A stretch of 64,000 nucleotides of DNA from assembly GCA_965226825.1 (NCBI GenBank), contig CBDDED010000002.1:186001-250000 (forward strand), in the 5' to 3' direction. The notes below the pieces were generated by a model. The model saw only the letters and a list, made by a program, of their open reading frames with translations. It had not been told where the DNA came from and did not search any database. This document shows, piece after piece, positions 42,869-51,131 of this stretch. The position numbers and the translations under genes are program-made. The stretch is from Io17-Chloro-G2 sp965226825. Lineage in GTDB: Bacteria > Chloroflexota > Dehalococcoidia > Lucifugimonadales > UBA3495. Position 1 is the first letter of the stretch. Each line of letters begins with the position of its first letter.

Positions 42869-43871
42869 ACGGGAGGCTTAGCAGGGCTTCCAGGTTTTGC
42901 CAGAGGATTTTGTCCTTTTCTTCCTGGGTCAGGCTTTCGAGGTTTTGGACCCAGCCTGCCGGTGACGGGTCCCAGCCGACGAAGGGCCAGTCGCTGCCCA
43001 GAACGACCCGGTCAATGCCAACGGTGTCGATCAGGAATCGCAGGACCGGCTCGCTGTTGGTCACGGTGTCGTAGTACATCCGGTTCAAGTAGGTGCTGGG
43101 CGGCTTCTGGATGTTGATCCGCGCCTCGGAGCGGACCTGCCAGGCGTGGTCCATCCGGCCCATGCCGAAGCAGGCGGGCCCACCGCCGTGAGCCACGCAT
43201 ACTTTGAGATCGGGGCACTTTTCCAATACGCCGCCGAAAATCAGTGCCGCAACCACCAGCGCGTCCTCCAACGGGACGCCGATGCTGTTGCCAAAGGCGA
43301 ATTTGTCGTTGACTTGCTGCGAGATCAGGTTGTTGTTGGGTTGGGGGTGGTAGAACAGCAGGGCCCCCAGTTGCTCGGCAGCCTTGAACAGCGGCAAGAA
43401 TGATTCCTCATCCCAGTTGGCCGCATTCACCACGGTGTCCAGGGCGGCACCCTTGAGCCCCAACTCCGTGACGGCACGCTCCAACTCCCCGATGGCAACG
43501 TCAACGTCTTGCACCGGCAGTGTCGCCAACCCGGCGAAACGGTCGGGCCATCGCTTGGTCATGGAGGAGATTTCGTCGTTGACTTCCCGGGCCAGTCCGA
43601 GTCCCTCCGCGGGGTCCAGGTGGTAGCCCACCAGTGGCATGTGAATCGATACGACCTGAACGTCGGTACCCTGTTGGTCCATGTCCTGTATTCGTTGTTC
43701 CGGAGAGTACCGCAGGTGGGGCGGGAACAGGGGGATGTGCCTGCCGTGACCCACCAACTGGCCGGGGCCGTCTCCGTTCTCCAGGCGCAAGCCGTGCCAC
43801 TCTCCACCGGAGTCAACTGTGGATAACATACATTGGGGCGCCAAATGGGCATGTACGTCTATGCTTCGCAC
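42864..43871 (-). CDS. Amidohydrolase family 2 protein (ACMSD-like)
   Basis: A 335-aa TIM-barrel metal hydrolase/decarboxylase related to aminocarboxymuconate semialdehyde decarboxylase. Metal motifs: SIDVHAHLAP (H7, H9), LLFYHPQ, VCVAHGGGPA and VVLGSDWPFVGWDP (catalytic aspartate). GTG 43871 lies 7 nt after GAGG and is preferred over TTG 43874. The family includes decarboxylases of aromatic acids and hydrolases. It is a tandem paralogue of the gene at 43986, separated by a 15-bp minisatellite. Confidence 0.9.
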   Translation of the reverse strand: MRSIDVHAHLAPQCMLSTVDSGGEWHGLRLENGDGPGQLVGHGRHIPLFPPHLRYSPEQRIQDMDQQGTDVQVVSIHMPLVGYHLDPAEGLGLAREVNDEISSMTKRWPDRFAGLATLPVQDVDVAIGELERAVTELGLKGAALDTVVNAANWDEESFLPLFKAAEQLGALLFYHPQPNNNLISQQVNDKFAFGNSIGVPLEDALVVAALIFGGVLEKCPDLKVCVAHGGGPACFGMGRMDHAWQVRSEARINIQKPPSTYLNRMYYDTVTNSEPVLRFLIDTVGIDRVVLGSDWPFVGWDPSPAGWVQNLESLTQEEKDKILWQNLEALLSLPS

Positions 43872-43901
43872 CAATACACCTCTGCTATGAGCCAGGTTCT
43901 T

Positions 43902-43976
43902 TTCTCGGCTGGGCCACTATCGGCTGGGCTGCTTTCGACCGGGCAGCTATAGACCGGACAACTATAGACCGGGCAG
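43902..43976. repeat. Five tandem 15-bp units between the paralogous amidohydrolases
   Basis: Five adjacent 15-bp units: TTCTCGGCTGGGCCA, CTATCGGCTGGGCTG, CTTTCGACCGGGCAG, CTATAGACCGGACAA and CTATAGACCGGGCAG. They fill most of the 114-nt gap. Because the unit length is a multiple of three, the array keeps an open frame, but it lies after the stop of the 43986 gene (minus strand). Confidence 0.85.
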
Positions 43977-43985
43977 CGCGTGGGC

Positions 43986-44981
43986 CTAAAGGCCCAGAAG
44001 CCGCTCCAGGTTTTTCCAAAGAATGAGTTCCTTTTCCTCGTCGGTGATGCTCTCCAGGCCGAGAATCCAGGAAACCGGCCAATCCTGGGCCATGTCATAA
44101 GGCCAGTCGGTGCCGAACACAACCCGGTCGGCGCCCACGGTGTCAATCAGGAACCGCAACGCCGGCTCGGTGTACACAATGGTGTCGTAGTAAAAACGCC
44201 GGAGGTAGGCGCTGGGAGGCTCGGAAATGTTGGCCCTAATTGCGGCCCTGGTCTCCCAACTCCGGTCCATGCGCCCGATGCCGTGGCAGACGTAGCCGCC
44301 GCCGTGGGAAAGGCAAATCTTCAGGTCGGGGCAGGCATCCATCACGCCGCCCATCACCAACGAGGCGAAGGTGACCACACGGTCGGCCAGGTTGCCGATT
44401 GAGTTTGGCAGATGGTACCGGCGGATGCGGGAGGAAACCAAAGTGCCGCCGCCCTGATGGAACAATATCATTGCGCCCATTGCTTCGGCAGCTTTCCAGA
44501 ACGGGAGAAACTCCGGTTCGTCCAGTTGGTGGCCGTTGACGTTGTCGTTGAGCATCGCGCCCTTGAAATCCAACTGGTACATCACGCGTTCCAACTCGGC
44601 TATCGCCGCGTTGACGTCCTGCATGGGAAGGGTAGCCAGGGACGCAAAACGTTCGGGCCAAGCTTTCGCCATTTCACCGACTTCGTTGTTGGCGTCCCTC
44701 GAGGTCGCTATCGCGATAGGTGCGTCGAGGTGGTAGTTGTAGAACCCGGCGTAAGTGGAAACCACCTGCACGTCGACGCCCAGGGAATCCATATCCGCCA
44801 GCCTCTGCTCCGGGGTCCAACTAGACTTGGGCGGCAGTTGCCCCTGGGAGTCTCCCGATATGGAATACTCCCTGCCCCGGGCGTCCTGCTCCCGCCGGAT
44901 GGTGTGCCAGTCTCCGCCGTTTTCCGTCGCCCGCCAAAAACACTGGGGCGTTATATGGGCGTGGACGTCAATGCTTCGCAT
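43986..44981 (-). CDS. Amidohydrolase family 2 protein (ACMSD-like), paralogue
   Basis: A 331-aa protein strongly similar in layout to its downstream neighbour: SIDVHAHITPQCFW (HxH), MILFHQGGGT, ICLSHGGGYVCHGIGRMD and VVFGTDWPYDMAQDW. ATG 44981 has AGGGG 8 nt upstream and is preferred over TTG 44987. Paired with the gene at 42864, it looks like a tandem duplication with divergence. The pair is transcribed together and probably acts on related carboxylic acids. Substrate unknown. Confidence 0.9.
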   Translation of the reverse strand: MRSIDVHAHITPQCFWRATENGGDWHTIRREQDARGREYSISGDSQGQLPPKSSWTPEQRLADMDSLGVDVQVVSTYAGFYNYHLDAPIAIATSRDANNEVGEMAKAWPERFASLATLPMQDVNAAIAELERVMYQLDFKGAMLNDNVNGHQLDEPEFLPFWKAAEAMGAMILFHQGGGTLVSSRIRRYHLPNSIGNLADRVVTFASLVMGGVMDACPDLKICLSHGGGYVCHGIGRMDRSWETRAAIRANISEPPSAYLRRFYYDTIVYTEPALRFLIDTVGADRVVFGTDWPYDMAQDWPVSWILGLESITDEEKELILWKNLERLLGL

Positions 44982-45270
44982 GTTCAACCCCTGATCTTCG
45001 TTTCAGAGCCTCTTTCTGCACCGGCCAGGTCTCTAAAAGGCCCGATGGCAGACCCAATAGCAGACCCGGATGCCAAGCCAGGATGGCGCCGGGCCGGGTC
45101 TAGGCGGAAAGTTAGCATTGGGCCTGCCGCGTGTCAATCGGGACATGCGTCGCAGCCGGGGCAGAGGCCGGATTTCACCGCCGAGATCGCCCAGGACGCG
45201 GAGTTGTTTGCGTGAATGACCGCGGCGCCCCTGGGTTGGGGCGTCACGGTATTATCACAGTAATATACGG

Positions 45271-46497
45271 TCATATTGGGATGGCGCCCCAGCTGTAGCC
45301 TTCGACCGTGCCGCCATAGGCCCGAGCCCGGCGTCCTTCCTTGATGAGTTCGACCCAGCTGGATAACTCCGTTGAATCCGGTGGGTCGACCCCCAAGTCC
45401 GGCGGCGACCGGTCCTCCGGGTACAGTTCCTCCGCGGACCGGTCCGATGAGACGTATAGATGCCGGGATGCTATGGGGAGCGCGGGGCCGTCTTTGGGCC
45501 CGGGCCGGAGCGCCGGATAGTCTTCGCCAGCCAGGACGGCTTGCTTCCGGTGGTATTGGGCGGCGGCCCAGGCGGCTATCCGGGCGGCCTGCTCGGTGCC
45601 GAATATCCGCCGCAGGGCCTGGTACCCGTAGATGTTTTCGGGTTGGGGGCAGTCGTCGGGGAACTTGATCAGGTGGTCGCAGTCGTTGTGGTCCTGGCCG
45701 GTGGCCTTGGCAATCTGGCGGGCATCGTAGCGGAAGTCGTAGAGCGTCTTGCGGGTTGCGCTGGTTGCCTCCGTACCGCCGCAGATATGTGCCAGGGCGT
45801 CAGAGCCGTGGGTGTCGAAGTTGTATTCCTCGTCATCGTAGGACCGGAAGTCAAAGGGGCCGTACTCCGTTTCGTAGCGGCTATAGCCAGCGGGGTAGCC
45901 GGCATAGCGGCCCTTCAGGATGTGGGTCCAGGAGCGGGGCGCCGAGGGGCGTTTTTCAGCCGGGGCGGACTGCTCCGGGGCGGATTCCTGACCGGCCGAG
46001 TTGCCGCCGTCGGGAGTGGAAGGCGCGTCGAAGCCGCGGTGGAGGAGTTCTTTGGCTGCGGACAGGCGGTGGTGGGGTTTGAAGTCGGGGATTGTGCCCT
46101 GCATGACGTCGATCAGGAAGCGCACGGTGGTGCGGCCGTTATCGGTTTCTTCCCGGATCAGGGCGGCCAGTTCCTGGTGGAGGGGGGCGGTTTCAGCGCC
46201 GAGGACGCCGGGGGCGCGGAGGTTTTTTCGGGTTTGGGCGGCGGGGCTATTTTCGTCGATGAAGGATTGGGCTGGGTGGAAGCCGAGGGTTAGGAGTTGG
46301 CGGGCGGCGTCGAGGCGGTGGCAGGGCTTGGAGTGTTCGAGGAGGCCCTGCATGACTTCTATTAGAAAGCGGATTATTAGGCGGCCGTCATCGGTTTCCT
46401 CGCGGACGATGTCGGCGAGGGAGGGCGTGGGGGCTTCCGGGTTGTCGGCCTGGTTTTCTGTGTTAGCGAACATTGGTTCGATGATAGGGAGATGCAT
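45271..46497 (-). CDS. Uncharacterised protein with a duplicated ~48-residue module
   Basis: A 408-aa protein I do not recognise. It contains the same module twice, about residues 26-73 and 107-154: REETDDGRLIIRFLIEVMQG...HRLDAARQLLTLGF and REETDNGRTTVRFLIDVMQG...HRLSAAKELLHRGF. The middle (about 185-260) is Tyr/Asp/Gly-rich with GRYAGYPAGYSRYETEYG, followed by a helical part. No signal peptide or membrane segment. ATG 46473 (ninth codon) could also be the start. An opposite-strand frame over the same region is rejected because this one has the sensible amino-acid pattern. Possibly regulatory or a scaffold; no function is claimed. Confidence 0.75.
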   Translation of the reverse strand: MHLPIIEPMFANTENQADNPEAPTPSLADIVREETDDGRLIIRFLIEVMQGLLEHSKPCHRLDAARQLLTLGFHPAQSFIDENSPAAQTRKNLRAPGVLGAETAPLHQELAALIREETDNGRTTVRFLIDVMQGTIPDFKPHHRLSAAKELLHRGFDAPSTPDGGNSAGQESAPEQSAPAEKRPSAPRSWTHILKGRYAGYPAGYSRYETEYGPFDFRSYDDEEYNFDTHGSDALAHICGGTEATSATRKTLYDFRYDARQIAKATGQDHNDCDHLIKFPDDCPQPENIYGYQALRRIFGTEQAARIAAWAAAQYHRKQAVLAGEDYPALRPGPKDGPALPIASRHLYVSSDRSAEELYPEDRSPPDLGVDPPDSTELSSWVELIKEGRRARAYGGTVEGYSWGAIPI

Positions 46498-46618
46498 TCG
46501 GGGGTGTCAAGGGGTGGGTGACGCAAGGGGTTCGGTTTCAACGCAGAGGGCTCGGAGGATACTGAGATTGGTGGGGCAGGCCGTCTCTGATGTCTCCAGC
46601 GGTGTTCAGTGACAGGAA

Positions 46619-46790
46619 GGGCTCTGGATCCCCGCTGCGGCGAGGATGACGGGGGGGTTGGGGGGGTGCGGGCTCCAGTTGCGGTGACAAGGCCGGGGAC
46701 CGGGGGTCTGGATTCCCATTGCGGCGAGGATGACGGGAAGCGGGACAGGAAGGGCTCTGGATCCCCGCTGCGGCGAGGATGACGGGGGGG
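46619..46790. repeat. Three REP-like units in the gap upstream of the orphan gene
   Basis: Units at about 46619-46653, 46703-46738 and 46752-46786, all in the same direction, each of the form GGGCTCTGGATCCCCGCTGC followed by GGCGAGGATGACGGG. These variants share GATCC/GAGGATG with the array at 48150, unlike the GATTC/GAGAATG type elsewhere. The rest of the 347-nt gap has only degenerate CGCAGAGGGCTCGGAGG-like sequence near 46541. Confidence 0.85.
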
Positions 46791-46844
46791 TTGGGGATAG
46801 AGGGACTTTCTCAATGACCGGTCCGCTAAATTTTGGAAGGAGAA

Positions 46845-47294
46845 TCATTGTTTTGATGGGACTTTCGGAGTTGGTTTGCTCATGCTGACGAAAATCGCTG
46901 AGACAATCAATACCGCCGCCGCCGGCAGAAAGAACGCACCAATGAAGCCGATTTGCACCTCGATAAACCAGATTGGAACTGAACAATACGCCAAGCAAAG
47001 CAAGCCCAAGCCCCACAGCACAGGTCTGGTCCATGCGGACCAAACGGCCCCGTGGCGCCAAGCCAGCCAGGTTGCCAGACCGGTCAGAGCTAGCGGGATA
47101 AGCAGCAGCATTATTTCCTCGAATCCTAAGTATCGGATGAATGGTCCCGGGGAGTGACCGAATTCGTCTCTGATATGACTCGCCGTGACGGTTGTGGTGT
47201 GCGTGTTGAATCCGTAGGGCCAAAAAACCACCCCGAAAAACGCGGCCCAAGCCAATAGATGCGCAATGATAGGCGGCGACGTCAAGCTTTTCAT
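46845..47294 (-). CDS. Small integral membrane protein of unknown function
   Basis: A 149-aa protein with about four hydrophobic segments (about 10-30, 60-80, 90-110, 115-140), including IGFIGAFFLPAAAVLIVSAI. ATG 47294 has GGAGG about 9 nt upstream. No known motif is recognised. A degraded relative of its last segment lies immediately upstream (47321-47582). It ends in a short basic tail, KPTPKVPSK. Confidence 0.65.
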   Translation of the reverse strand: MKSLTSPPIIAHLLAWAAFFGVVFWPYGFNTHTTTVTASHIRDEFGHSPGPFIRYLGFEEIMLLLIPLALTGLATWLAWRHGAVWSAWTRPVLWGLGLLCLAYCSVPIWFIEVQIGFIGAFFLPAAAVLIVSAIFVSMSKPTPKVPSKQ

Positions 47295-47320
47295 TTAGAG
47301 CCTCCGGCGTCCGTCCCAAT

Positions 47321-47582
47321 TTAACTCTGGCTAAAGGATTCCGTCGCCGGGTTTACGGTAGCATGGGGGTGGAACATGCCAACAATGGCCGTGACTATCG
47401 GCGCCAAAGCCGCAGGCAAGTAGAGAACTCCAATGCTTAAAGCTTCTAAAACGCAAAACGCCAGGCAGGCCGCGGTGAACGCCCGGATGGGACAAAATTG
47501 CGAAACTCAGCCGACCGCGGAGTCTGTAACGAATAGCGCCATGTTGTTGATTCCGTTGTCGCCCAAATCTAAAGACTGACAC
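47321..47582 (-). pseudogene. Probable remnant of a paralogous small membrane protein
   Basis: On the minus strand, after an in-frame TGA at 47509-47507, 61 codons with no start codon read AFTAACLAFCVLEALSIGVL, then YLPAALAPIVTAIVG, ending at TAA 47321. This resembles the last membrane segment (LPAAAVLIVSAI) of the gene at 46845. A different frame is open over 47331-47582 but does not continue the hydrophobic segment. The simplest reading is a decayed tandem duplicate with a frameshift or nonsense change. Confidence 0.35.
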
Positions 47583-47843
47583 CTTAACAAAGCTTCAAGA
47601 CCTGCCCAGACGGTTTAGTGAAGCAATTTCACGACCCTAAACGAGCAGACCGTAATGTCAGTAGCCGGGGATTGACCCCAGCCAGGGTCGGCAACCGGCA
47701 GAAACAATTCCCTTAAGCATCCCAACGGTACTCGCTTTCAACTTCGGGTTAGACTGAGTTTCGAGATTTTCTCTCCGTAACCTCTTATGAGATTTTGTAC
47801 GACTGTTGGAGGCCACTATTCCCATTGGCCCCCTGGAGGAGAC

Positions 47844-48137
47844 ATGACAGAAGGTCATTACAGGGAATTGTTTGAGACCCTAGGGATAGAGGCTAGAAAA
47901 CTCGGCCATGTACTACGCTTTGGGGGCCTCCCCCGGCGAGTGTACTTCAATCGCAACAGGTACCTCGGTATCTACTTCTCGGCCCATTCGGAGGATGAGG
48001 CGTGGTATCCGAGCAACCTATGGGAGAAGATACACTCCCACAGAGTCCAAAAGGCGGATTACGGGCGGTTGAATGTTGTCCCCAGGCCCGGAATGGCAAC
48101 TGCGGCGTTTCGGAACCTCGTTTCGAATTGGCAATAA
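47844..48137 (+). CDS. Uncharacterised 97-aa protein
   Basis: A 97-aa protein starting MTEGHYRELFETLGIEARKL. The GGAGGA ending 3 nt before ATG 47844 favours this start over ATG 47787. The composition is that of a soluble alpha/beta protein: GLPRRVYFNRNRYLGIYFSA, then YPSNLWEKIHSH. No family recognised. It is isolated among repeats, and an array of REP units begins directly after its stop. Confidence 0.5.
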   Translation: MTEGHYRELFETLGIEARKLGHVLRFGGLPRRVYFNRNRYLGIYFSAHSEDEAWYPSNLWEKIHSHRVQKADYGRLNVVPRPGMATAAFRNLVSNWQ

Positions 48138-48144
48138 CACGAAG

Positions 48145-48495
48145 GACAACAGGGGCTCTGATGCCTGGTGCGACGGGAAAGACCGTGGTGGGAGGACAAA
48201 AGGGGCTCTGGATCTCCGCTGCGGCGAGGATGACGGGGGTGGGGGACAACAGGGGCTCTGATGCCTGGTGCGACGGGAAAGACCGTGGTGGGAGGACAAA
48301 ATGGGCTCTGGATCCCCGCTGCGGCGAGGATGACGGGGGTGGGGGACAAAAAGGGGCTCTGGATCCCCGCTGCGGCGAGGATGACGGGAAGGGTGGCAAA
48401 AGAGGGGCTTCTGGATCTCCTGCTGCGACGGGAAAGACGAGGGTGGGGGGCAAAAAGGGGCTCTGGATCCCCGCTGCGGCGAGGATGACGGGAAG
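48145..48495. repeat. REP-like array containing an exact 100-bp tandem duplication
   Basis: Positions 48146-48245 and 48246-48345 are a near-identical 100-bp direct repeat; each contains a diverged unit (GGGGCTCTGATGCCTGGTGC) and a GATCC-type REP unit. Two further REP units and another diverged unit follow up to 48495. All point in the same direction. The remaining sequence to 48567 is G-rich and empty. Confidence 0.85.
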
Positions 48496-48567
48496 GGGAA
48501 TGATGGGGGGATGGGCGGGGGCGAATACTCCCCACGGGCGTTGGCGGCAGGCATTGGCGGCGGCGGT

Positions 48568-48596
48568 TTGACAGGGTAGGCGGGGGATTCTAGACT
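48568..48596 (+). promoter_or_regulatory. Putative promoter of the MFS gene at 48684
   Basis: TTGACA 48568-48573 and TAGACT 48591-48596, 17 nt apart, about 90 nt upstream of the gene and downstream of the repeat array. Confidence 0.6.
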
Positions 48597-48683
48597 GGCG
48601 GAGATGGACCTGCCACTCCCGGTTGCGGAAACCTGTTTTGTAACCCTCGGTCCTCCAAGGTTAAACCACTGACCCAGTTTTCT

Positions 48684-49982
48684 TTGCCCCTCCCACCGGC
48701 GTTTCGTTCTCCCGGCTACCGGGCCTTTTGGCTGGGCAGCATTGCCTCGGTCAGCGGGTTCCAAATTCTGCGGTTCGGGCAGTTCTGGTTGGTTTTCCAG
48801 TTGACCGGCTCACCGCTGGCCCTTGGCTACGTTGGCCTGGCCAACGGCGTCCCAGCCATTTTCCTCAACCTGTTCGGCGGCGTGGCCGCAGACAAACTGG
48901 ACCAACGCCTGCTGATCATGGTGTCCCAAACCATCACCGCCGGGTTGATATTGGTGCTGGCCTTCCTGGCGCTGTTCAACCAAGCGACCATGTGGCATGT
49001 CCTGCTGATTGCGTTCCTGGCCGGCGCCGTCGAGGCGTTTGACCAGCCGGCGCGGCGTTCAATATTCCCGCACCTGGTGGAGCGGCAGTTCATGATGAGC
49101 GCAGTGGCGTTGAACTCGTCAATCTGGCCGGGGACGCGGATCCTGGCCCCGGCGGCGGCGGGATTCATCATAGCCTGGTCGGAAACCGAAAACCCCGCAT
49201 CGGCGTTTTTCGTGGCCGCAGCGGGGTTCTTGGTCATGGTTGCGGTTGCGTGGCGGCTGAAAGTACCCCGCGTTACCAGGACTGCCCGGGGAAATCCGGT
49301 CCAGGACATCCGGGAGGGCCTGGCGTTCATAGTAGAACGGCCCATCTTCGCGGTCCTGATGGCCTTGACTTTTTTCGGAAGCTTTTTCGGTATGGCCTAC
49401 ATTACCATGATGCCCATTTTTGCCGTAGACATCCTGGGGGTTGGGGCGAGTGGACAGGGACAACTGATGGGCGTGGGCGCTATAGGTTCACTGGTGGTTG
49501 CTCTGACCCTGTCCCTTCGGACCAAGCTTTCGGGGACCGGGCCTTTGATCGTCCTTGGCGGCGTGATGGGCGGCCTGGCGACCATTGCCTTTGGCCTTAC
49601 CGCTCAGTACGTGGGTTCCTTCGCCCTGGCAATGGCCCTGATGCTGGTAATGGGCGTGTTCAACACAATGTTCACCACGCTGATTCAAAACTCGATGCAG
49701 CTGATGGTTCCCGACGCGATGCGGGGCCGGGTCATGGGCTTTTACGGCATGACGTACAACATCCGGCCCCTGGGAGGAATGCAGGCTGGAGCGATGGCGG
49801 CGTTGATTGGCGCCCCCTTGGCCCTCTCCGTTGGCGGGGTGGCCGTAGCTGTCTTCGCCCTGGTTGCCGGTCTGACCAGCGGCCGCCTGCGGAACCTGGA
49901 CCGCCTGATAAACCTGGGGTCAGAAGGGGAACAGAATCGAAGCGAACCCGAACAGTCCCCTACCCCGACAGCAAACGTGTAG
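48684..49982 (+). CDS. MFS transporter (EntS/MFS_3-like)
   Basis: A 432-aa membrane protein related to the minus-strand gene at 35318: FRSPGYRAFWLGSIASVSGF at the N-terminus, FGGVAADKLDQRLLIM as the TM2-3 loop, LNSSIWPGTRILAPAAAGFI and MVPDAMRGRVMGFYGM near the end. About twelve hydrophobic segments. TTG 48684 is the only nearby start. The C-terminal 25 residues are hydrophilic and Glu/Ser/Pro-rich. Likely an exporter of small hydrophobic compounds, by family. Confidence 0.86.
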   Translation: MPLPPAFRSPGYRAFWLGSIASVSGFQILRFGQFWLVFQLTGSPLALGYVGLANGVPAIFLNLFGGVAADKLDQRLLIMVSQTITAGLILVLAFLALFNQATMWHVLLIAFLAGAVEAFDQPARRSIFPHLVERQFMMSAVALNSSIWPGTRILAPAAAGFIIAWSETENPASAFFVAAAGFLVMVAVAWRLKVPRVTRTARGNPVQDIREGLAFIVERPIFAVLMALTFFGSFFGMAYITMMPIFAVDILGVGASGQGQLMGVGAIGSLVVALTLSLRTKLSGTGPLIVLGGVMGGLATIAFGLTAQYVGSFALAMALMLVMGVFNTMFTTLIQNSMQLMVPDAMRGRVMGFYGMTYNIRPLGGMQAGAMAALIGAPLALSVGGVAVAVFALVAGLTSGRLRNLDRLINLGSEGEQNRSEPEQSPTPTANV

Positions 49983-49989
49983 GAGGCCG

Positions 49990-50478
49990 CTACCCGACGA
50001 AGAACGTGTATTCCGCTCCCGAGGCATGGGTCATGGGCATCGGATACAGGAGTAGGTGCTTCGGGTCCAGGGCCCGGTGGGCGATCTCAATGTTAACCGG
50101 GGGGACTTGCTCCAGTTGCAGGATTTCCTCCAAAGTGAAAAAGGCGGCCTGGTCCACTTCCTGCGCGTCCGGTTCCGGCTCGCCCTCCAGGGGCCGCATC
50201 AGCATCACCATGTAGGTGCTGTTGCCGTTGTCCTCGGTGTACAGGTTGCGCATCCCCAGCAAGCCGATTACCTCGGACTTGACCCCGGATTCCTCCTCAA
50301 CCTCCCGAACCGCGGTCTCTTCAATGGACTCGTTGACCTCGACGAATCCCCCCGGGCACTGCCAGTTGCCCCGACCCCGGCGCGACTTGCGCCTGACCAG
50401 CAAGAGCTTTCCATCCCGGACCACGGCTCCGCCTACGCCGATGTTGTATCCACTGTTATACCTTTCAGGTGGAGGCAT
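49990..50478 (-). CDS. Nudix hydrolase
   Basis: A 162-aa protein that cleaves a nucleoside diphosphate linked to another moiety. The Nudix box starts at GGFVEVNES (about 43) and its catalytic part is REVEEESGV (about 58-66), matching G-x5-E-x7-R-E-U-x-E-E-x-G-U. NYRGNW-like RRGRGNWQCP precedes it. The frame is open to 50577, but GAAGGTGA lies 9 nt before ATG 50478, so I chose it over ATG 50496. Substrate not predictable. It converges with the MFS gene at 48684 with 7 nt between stops. Confidence 0.9.
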   Translation of the reverse strand: MPPPERYNSGYNIGVGGAVVRDGKLLLVRRKSRRGRGNWQCPGGFVEVNESIEETAVREVEEESGVKSEVIGLLGMRNLYTEDNGNSTYMVMLMRPLEGEPEPDAQEVDQAAFFTLEEILQLEQVPPVNIEIAHRALDPKHLLLYPMPMTHASGAEYTFFVG

Positions 50479-50673
50479 GCGTTGTTCACCTTCCATGAAG
50501 TATTGAAATATTGCGAAGTACTCCCGGCAATGCCGGAGGAAAAGCCGGCGGGCGTCTGCTGACCGGCGCGGCCCCAATTATAGCAGGATACGACGAACCC
50601 GCCCCCCGGTGACGCAGCGGGTGCACGGCCGCCGGGCCAGGTCCTCCATTCCCTAACCGTGTCGGATGACAGC

Positions 50674-50949
50674 CGGGGCTCTGGATTCCCGCTGCGGCGA
50701 GAATGACGGGGGCTGGGCTCTGGATTCCCGCTGCGGCGAGAATGACGGGGGCTGGGGCTCTGGATTCCCGCTGCGGCGAGAATGACGGGGGCTGGGGCTC
50801 TGGATTCCCGCTGCGGCGAGAATGACGGGGGCTGGGCTCTGGATTCCCGCTGCGGCGAGAATGACGGGGGCTGGGGCTCTGGATTCCCGCTGCGGCGAGA
50901 ATGACGGGGGCTGGGGCTCTGGATTCCCGCTGCGGCGAGAATGACGGGA
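50674..50949. repeat. Seven-copy tandem REP-like array, period 39-40 bp
   Basis: Seven head-to-tail copies of the 35-bp unit (GGCTCTGGATTCCCGCTGCG... ending GAGAATGACGGG) with a 4-5-nt GCTGG linker; periods 39 or 40 bp. The copies are almost identical, so amplification is recent. Each contains an imperfect palindrome ATTCCCGC-TGCG-GCGAGAAT. There are no unique spacers. Together with flanking sequence it fills the 653-nt gap before the LLM gene at 51132. Confidence 0.95.
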
Positions 50950-51050
50950 GGGAGGGGGTGCGGCGAGAGAAACGTGGGACAACTGAAAAACCCTGGCGTG
51001 AAACCCAACAGTCCTTGCGAGTGACGGGGGCGACGGGGGCGGTGCGCGAC

Positions 51051-51077
51051 TTGACAAGCGCGGCCCCTTGTTAGACT
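51051..51077 (+). promoter_or_regulatory. Possible promoter of the LLM oxidoreductase gene at 51132
   Basis: TTGACA 51051-51056 and TAGACT 51072-51077 with a short 15-nt spacer, about 55 nt before ATG 51132. The short spacing makes it tentative, but the TAGACT hexamer recurs at 48591. Confidence 0.35.
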
Positions 51078-51131
51078 GTGTAAACCTAGCGAGATAGCCG
51101 CGACAAGCAACAATATCAAGACGGGTGTCAG

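Noticed and set aside
45460..46293. Plus-strand 277-codon frame over the orphan gene
   Set aside because: Gly/Val/Arg-rich without domain pattern; the opposite frame has a conserved internal duplication and is longer.
47583..47786. tRNA or small RNA gene in the AT-richer gap
   Set aside because: No cloverleaf, anticodon arm or TTC loop could be drawn, and no clear terminator is present.
48018..48764. Minus-strand open frames over the repeat arrays (also 50433-51204, 42478-42818, 57427-57803, 59101-59389)
   Set aside because: Their translations are the repeat read in three frames (RHSRRSGNPEP, VILAAAGIQSP, SFSPQRESRA), not proteins.
50674..50949. CRISPR array
   Set aside because: The repeats are head to tail with 4-5-nt identical linkers and no unique spacers, and no cas gene is present.
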